Source of the DNA: Chondrosia reniformis | Lineage: Eukaryota; Porifera; Demospongiae; Chondrillida; Chondrillidae | Reading direction: 5' to 3' | NCBI GenBank assembly: GCA_947172415.1 | Contig: OX359191.1 | Span: 4,278,001-4,342,000 of the forward strand | Length of the DNA stretch: 64,000 nucleotides | Shown here: positions 58,333-64,000 of the stretch, in pieces | How positions within the stretch are numbered: position 1 is the first letter of the stretch | Layout of the letters: the number at the start of each line of letters is the position of its first letter | Notes under the pieces: generated by a model | Databases searched by the model: none | Told to the model about the DNA's origin: nothing | What the model saw: the letters and a program-made list of their open reading frames with translations, nothing else | Program-made: the position numbers and the translations under genes

Positions 58333-60783
58333 TTATATGTATATACTCTAGTAATATATGTATGTCCTAGTTATATGTACAACTTGTAAGTACTAGTTGG
58401 ATGTACTAGTTGTATGTAGTAGTTGTAAGTTCCAGTTGTATGTTCCAGTTGTTTGTACAAGTTGTATTTACTGGTTGTATGAACTAGTTGTATGTACACT
58501 CTCTATGTACTAATTGTATGTACTATTTCTATGTACTGGATGTATGTATTAGTTATATGTCCTAGTTATATATACTAGTTATGTACTAGTTCTATGTACT
58601 AATTGTATGAACTAGTTGTATGTGCTAGTTGTATGGACTAGTTGTATGGACTAGTTGTATGCATTTGTTGAATGTACCAGTTTTTTGTACCATTTCTATG
58701 TACCAGCTATATGTGTATGTTCTAGTAATATGTGTATGTCCTAGTTATATGTACAACTTGTATGTACTAGTTGGATGTACTAGTTGTATGTAGTAGTTGT
58801 ATGTTCCAGTTGTTTGTACAAGATGTATATACTAGTTGTATGAACTAGTTGTATGTACACTCTCTATGTACTAATTGTATGTACTATTTCTCTGTACTAG
58901 ATGTGTGTATTAGTTATATGTCCTAGTTATATGTCCAAGTTATGTACTAGTTGTATGTACTAGTTGTATGAATTAGTTCTATGTATTAGTTGTATGTTCT
59001 AGTTGTGTGTATTTATTGTATGTACAATTGCTATGAATTGGTTATATGTGTATGTCCCAGTTATATTTACCACTTGTATGTTCTAATTGTATGTACCATT
59101 TATATGTACAAGTTTTATAAACCAGCTTTATGTACTAGTTGTATGTACTAGTTGTATGTACTAGTTGTATGAACTAGTTTTATGTTCTAGTTGTATGTTC
59201 TAGTTTTTTCTACCAGTTGTTTGTACTAGTTGTATGTATTAGTTATATGTACAAGTTATGTACTAGTTGTATGTACTAGTTGTAATAATGTGTCGTTAGC
59301 ATTTGTTGTATATTTTAGTTATATGAACTAGTGGTATGTAATAGTTGTATGTAATAGTTTTATGTACTAGTTGTGTGTACTAGTTGAATTTACTACTTGT
59401 GTGAACTAGTAGTATGTCCTATTTCTATGAACTAGTTGGATGTAATAGTTATATGTACTAGTTGTGTATACTAGTTGAATGTACTATTTCTATGTTCTAG
59501 TTATATGTGTATGTTCTAGTTTTATGTATATGTTCTAGTAAAATGTTCTACCTATATGTACTAGTTGTATATAATAGTTGTACGTAAAAGTTGTATATAC
59601 TGTTTTTATGAAATAGTACTAAGGACTATTTGCATGTACTAGTTGAATGTACTAGTTGTATTTACTAGTTGTATGTACCAGTTGTACTTACAAGTTTTAG
59701 GTACTAGTTTTATGAACTAGTTGTATGTAGTAGTTGTCAGTAATAGGTTTAAATTTTAGTTATATGTACTAGTTGTATTTACTAGTTGTATGTACCAGTT
59801 GTATGTACTATTTTTTATGTACTAGTTGTATGTAATAATTGCATGTAGTAGTTGTATATACTAGTTGTGAACTTGTTGTGTGTACTAGTTGTATTTACTC
59901 GTTTTATGAACTATGAGTATGTACTATTTCTATGAACTAGTTGTATACTCTAGTTGTATGAACTGGGTGTATGTATTAGTTGTATATTATAGTTTTATGT
60001 ACTAGTTGTATGTACTAGTTGTATGTACTAGTTAAATGTACAAGTTATGTACTAGTTGTAAGTACTAGTTGTATGAACGAGTTGTTAGTATTAGTTGTAT
60101 ATTCTAGTCATATATACTAGTTGTATGTACTAGTTGTATGTACTAGTTGTAGGTACTAGTTTTATATACTAGTTTTATATAGTAGTTTTACGAACTAGTT
60201 TTACGAACTAGTTGCAAGTACTATATGTATGAACTAGTTTTAGGGACTAGTTGTATGTATTATATGTATGTACTAGTTGTATGTACTATTTCTATGTTCT
60301 AGTTATATGTATATGTTCTACTTATATGTGTATGTCCTAGTGATATGTGCAGGTTGTAAGTACTTTTTGTATGTTCTAGTTGAACGTACTAGGTTTATGT
60401 AATAGTTTTATGTAAAATTTGCATGTACTAGTTGCATGAAATAGTAGTATTCACTAGTTGTATGTTCAAGTTGAATGTAATAGTTGTATGTACTATATGT
60501 ATGTCTAGCTGTATATACTAGTTGAATGTACTATTTCTATGTTCTAGTTATATTTGTATGTTCTAGTAATATGTATATGTTCTAGTGAAATGTACTACTT
60601 ATATGTACTAGTTGTATGTAATAGTTGTACCTAAACGTTGTATATATTGGTTGTATGAACAAGTAGTAAGGACTAGTTGCATGTACTAGTTGAATGTACT
60701 ATTTTTTGTACCATGTGTATGTACCAGTTATATGGACTAGTTGTATGGACTAAGTTAATGTACTAGTTTTATGAACTAGGTGT
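58333..60783. repeat. 13-bp satellite, segment 13
   Basis: Begins with GTTATATGTATATACTCTAG, which continues the module cut at 55134. Two related stretches of about 380 bp (58341-58560 and 58722-58930; AATATGTGTATGTCC, ACAACTTGTATG, ACACTCTCTATG) show the higher-order period. The block ends at the CR1-like element. Confidence 0.94.
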
Positions 60784-60788
60784 GAAAA

Positions 60789-61910
60789 ATGGCGACCATG
60801 ACTCTAAAAGCGATCCAATTTTTAATCTTCCTTAGTGCTCTAATACTTAAACTTAGGGTTACCACATCGTATCCTGCTTACGCAGAAACGAAGAATGAGT
60901 TGAACTGTATACGATTCGCTCCAGATTTTGAGCCGACCTGCCCTGAATTTTGGATCGTCACATCTGCCTCTAAAAGACTTCTGTGCAAGGTGCAAAACTG
61001 CCCCAAGCACTCCCAGCTTGTGTTTTTGTCGCTTCTACTAATGTGTGGTGATATTGAGTACAACCCCGAACCACCAAACTGCCTATATCACTGTGGATAT
61101 TGTTCAAGATTGGTTCCTGGCGATTGTGATTGTATCGAATGTTCAAGTTGTGAGAAGTGGACTCATTGGAGTTGCAGCCATCTTTCACTAGAAGATTTTT
61201 GCACTGCTGATAATCGGACGTGGTACTGCTCCAGTTGCTTAATGGAAGAGCTTCCACTCTTCCCTCAACCACCAACTAAAGTGCTGTCTGTCCATAAGTT
61301 AAAACCTAAACCTAAAGGACTATTTGTTATTCACATTAACATCAGAAGTCTACTAGCTCATCTTGATGAAATACATCACCTTTTGTCATCACTCAAACCT
61401 GATATCCTAGGTATCTCAGAAACTTGGCTAGATGATTCGGTTGATGGTGAAATACACTTTCCTGATTATAACATCTTTAGATCTGATAGAAATCGTCATG
61501 GTGGTGGTATTGCTACATTTGTTAGAAATTGTCTCCAGGTTACTAGTCTTTCGAATATTTCTGTTCCTGCCTCCTTAAGTCCCCATTGTGAATCACTATG
61601 GCTAAACGTTAAATCCCCTTCTATCACTTATAATCTTGTCTTTGGTTGCTGCTACCGTCCACCAAGGGCCCCTACAAGCTCTCTTACGGTTACCTTTAAC
61701 TTTCTTGAGGTCCTACTTTCCAATTACAGAAATGTCATAATTGCAGGTGATTTTAATATTAATCTCCTAAAAAGCAACAATAAAACCACTGCTACCTCAA
61801 TGCGCGATTTTATAACCACTCATTCACTCACTCAGCCTATTACCTTACCTACCAGAGTAACACCATCTTCATCCACCCTGCTGGATATTTTTCTTACTAT
61901 ATACACCTAG
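60789..61910 (+). CDS. leader / degenerate 2A / PHD finger / APE endonuclease
   Basis: 373 codons from ATG 60789. Residues 6-24 form a hydrophobic segment (LKAIQFLIFLSALILKL) like a signal peptide. Residues 87-95 read GDIEYNPEP, a 2A-like ribosome-skipping motif in which the invariant Gly before the final Pro has become Glu (codon GAA, 61068-61070). Residues 98-150 are Cys/His rich (CGYC, CIECSSCEKWTHWSC, WYCSSC), a PHD-type zinc finger. From about 178 comes an APE-like endonuclease: IHINIRSL, SETWLDD (Glu 211), HGGGIATFVR, CCYRPP and AGDFNIN (Asp 321, Asn 323). The final SDHSP motif lies past a frameshift, at about 61943 in another frame, so the enzyme is truncated at LTIYT. The endonuclease would nick the target for reverse transcription. 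Confidence 0.85.
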   Translation: MATMTLKAIQFLIFLSALILKLRVTTSYPAYAETKNELNCIRFAPDFEPTCPEFWIVTSASKRLLCKVQNCPKHSQLVFLSLLLMCGDIEYNPEPPNCLYHCGYCSRLVPGDCDCIECSSCEKWTHWSCSHLSLEDFCTADNRTWYCSSCLMEELPLFPQPPTKVLSVHKLKPKPKGLFVIHINIRSLLAHLDEIHHLLSSLKPDILGISETWLDDSVDGEIHFPDYNIFRSDRNRHGGGIATFVRNCLQVTSLSNISVPASLSPHCESLWLNVKSPSITYNLVFGCCYRPPRAPTSSLTVTFNFLEVLLSNYRNVIIAGDFNINLLKSNNKTTATSMRDFITTHSLTQPITLPTRVTPSSSTLLDIFLTIYT

Positions 61911-64000
61911 TGTCCCAATCTCTTCCTCTGGTCTTTTGAATATATGTCTTAGTGATCATTCTCCTATCTTTCTTAAACTCTGTCGGAGGAAGACCAAATC
62001 AAAATTGCTCCCCATCCGACAGAGAAGCTTCAGGAAGTTCGATTTAGACAAGTTCAATGATGATCTCCCAAGGATCTCTCATGGTCACACATGGATTCCC
62101 TGGAATCACCAGATGAGAAACTTACCTTCTTCCAGACAGTTTTTACCACCATTTTGGGTCATCAAGCTCCTTGGCATACAAAGAGGACAAAGAGAAAGGG
62201 TGTACCCTGCATATCTAAGGATATTTTACATGCCATTGACCGGAAAACAGACTTCTTAAAAATTTAAGTTCTGACCCATCCCTTTACAATCAAAACCTAT
62301 TTAAAAAGCAACATAACTTAGTAACCTGCTCACTTAGAAGGGCAAAGCGTGACTTTTTCCAGAAATTGCTATCTAAACTTAGTCATCCAATTGTACTGTG
62401 GAGTACCCTTTCCAACCTTAAAAAACATACCGGCAACTGTATATCAAATGCTTTTGAAACTACTTCTATGCAATTAGCCAATGACTTTAATAACTACTTT
62501 ATTTCTACCATGAGCAATTCAGCAGACCTACAAGCTCAAGCTCCTACTGTAAGCTCCTCCTCTTCTGATGAATTTAGTCTTGAAGTTATTGATGAAGATC
62601 TTTGTAGTGATCTAATTGCCATGCTGAAACCAACAAAGAGTCTTGGTCCAGATAATATTCCAGCCTATATCTTAAGAAAGTGCTCAAATTCCATTGCCAA
62701 ACCACTAGCTAACATTGTTTACAGCTCAATATCATTAGGTGTAGTACCTTCCGTGTGAAAATCGGCCTGGGTCAAACCTCTACACAAGGGTCACAGTAAG
62801 AATGTCATTTCTAACTACAGACCTATCTCATTACTTCCGACCTGTAGTAAAGTGCTGGAGACGGCTGTACATTTTCAGCTATCAAAATTTCTTAATTCAA
62901 AATCACTGCTGTACCCTCTTCAGTCAGGCTTTAGAGCAAACCACTCAACCAGTACAATGCTCTTGCATGCTACTAACTTGTGGTATTCAGCTCTTGACAA
63001 AGGCATGTTTGTTGGAGTGATATTCCTGGATATTTCCAAAGCATTTGACACAGTTAATCATGCTGCCTTTCTTGGTAAGCTTGGCAATCTTGGTGTGAAT
63101 TCTATTGCTTACAAATGGTTTCACTCCTACCTTATGAAAAGGCAGCAGTCAACGATAGTTGACAACTTCATGTCAAACAATTTGATAATCCAATAAGGTG
63201 TTCCCCAAGGATCTGTTCTTGGCCCTCTTTTATTCTCTATCTATCTTAATGATCTGCCATCCTGTACTCAAGGCCCTACTTCCACCCTCTTGTTTGCTGA
63301 TGACACATGTCTAAGCTTTGCCAGTAAATCAATCCATGAAATCAATCCTATCCTTAACACTACAATATCAAATGTGAGCTCTTGGTCGGACCAGAATGGC
63401 CTAAAGCTAAACATCTCCAAAACTAAATGTATGTCAATCCACCCAGTTAGGAAACCACCAAAAGAAATGTCTAAATATTCAGATCAGTGGAACACAATTG
63501 AACAGGTTACTTCTTATAAATATCTTGGACTTATTCTGAATAGCACACTCACTTGGGATGCCCACATCAAATTTATTACTACAAAAGTTTAACGTAATCT
63601 TGCTCTACTCAGAAGATTGTCCTGGTTTTTACCCCAGTCAGCTTTAATTACTTTCTACAAGACCTACATTATTCCTTGATTTTACTATTGTGATGCAGTT
63701 TGGTATTCCATCCCAGCTAGACTCTCCCACCAACTTGAAGTTTTACAAAATTGTGCTGCTAGAATTATTCTGAAAGAAAAAAGGATTTCCTCAGCTACCA
63801 TTCTTAGCCAAAGGCTTTGCTGGACCACCTAAGAATTACGTCAAAAGCACCACCTCTACTTAAACATTTTTAAAACAATTCATCAGATCCATCCTCCATA
63901 TCTTTGTAATCTTGCTATCAGACAATATTCAATTCACCAGTACAACACTGGAGAAGCATCCCTAAATCTTCACCCTCCACTGCCATCAACAGTTAATTGA
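61911..64000 (+). pseudogene. rest of the CR1-like ORF: end of APE domain and RT, with stops
   Basis: The frame at 61936-62259 holds LSDHSPIFLKL, the end of the endonuclease. From about 62262 another frame carries the RT: LGPDNIPAYILRKC, NYRPISLLPTCSKVLE, SGFRANHSTST, motif A FLDISKAFDTVNH, motif B GVPQGSVLGPLLFSIYLNDL, motif C LFADDT, YKYLGLILNSTLTW, and the post-RT tail LEVLQNCAARIIL. Stops interrupt this single frame at 62756 (TGA), 63194 (TAA, immediately before GVPQGS), 63590 (TAA), 63677 (TGA) and 63829 (TAA). All RT motifs remain legible, so decay is recent to moderate, but no functional RT can be made. Confidence 0.82.

Larger units (their letters stand above)
60783..64000 (+). mobile_element. 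CR1/L2-like APE non-LTR retrotransposon (runs off the window)
   Basis: Inserted in satellite at about 60783 with its coding region starting a few bases later. Order: hydrophobic leader, 2A-like motif, PHD-type finger, APE endonuclease, RT, post-RT tail. The reading frame is broken by frameshifts (about 61900 and 62060-62260) and stops (62756, 63194, 63590, 63677, 63829). The 3' end lies beyond 64000. Leader, 2A, PHD and APE in one element match a group of CR1-type elements known from echinoderms, lancelets, molluscs and sponges. Confidence 0.88.

Noticed and set aside
1941..60783. CRISPR-like or telomere-like array
   Set aside because: Units are 13 bp, contiguous and diverged, with no spacer of constant length. 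The motif is not a G-rich telomere repeat, and the DNA is eukaryotic.

Overview
This is eukaryotic, almost certainly animal, genomic DNA. GT-AG introns with matched phases interrupt two genes. The mobile elements are typical of invertebrate genomes: Penelope-like, CR1/L2-like with a PHD finger and a 2A-like motif, R2/R4-type elements with a restriction-like endonuclease, IS630/Tc1/mariner-like and piggyBac-like. A marine invertebrate such as a sponge or cnidarian would fit, but the sequence alone cannot fix the taxon. No tRNA, rRNA, CRISPR array or bacterial operon was seen.

Layout. Positions 415-1403 hold the last three exons of a host-type gene. From about 1941 to 60783 the window is one block of AT-rich minisatellite with a roughly 13-bp unit (consensus TACTAGTTGTATG, built around the palindrome ACTAGT). 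About 35 kb of satellite is visible. The rest of the block is mobile elements nested in it: an R4/Dong-like RLE retrotransposon (3101-7334, + strand) with a second 5'-truncated copy (51292-53381); a different RLE-type RT family, truncated at 9421-11727 (- strand) and nearly complete at 36901-39890 (+ strand); three Penelope-like copies on the - strand (16867-19230, 55135-55833, 56732-58332); a CR1/L2-like 3' fragment present twice inside an exact 2,033-bp tandem duplication (23219-23805 and 25252-25838); a foldback insert (27763-28487); a mariner-type MITE (29281-30002); a piggyBac-type MITE (33298-33765); an unclassified insert with terminal direct repeats and a 45-bp minisatellite (40833-42507); and a spliced IS630/Tc1-like DNA transposon with clear TIRs and TA duplications (44714-47586). 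The right edge (60783-64000) is a 5' portion of a CR1-like element encoding leader, 2A-like motif, PHD finger, APE endonuclease and RT, cut off by the window end.

Nothing here is an operon or cooperative pathway. The elements are parasites, nearly all with stops or frameshifts, and the satellite is both landing site and recombination substrate. The most informative observations are structural: filled and empty versions of the same satellite site (CR1 fragment and PLEs), a composite Penelope insertion that looks like 3' transduction, a nonsense codon shared by both RLE copies, a template-switch mutation that perfected a palindrome, higher-order repeat modules in the satellite, and a possible preference of the RLE elements for this satellite.
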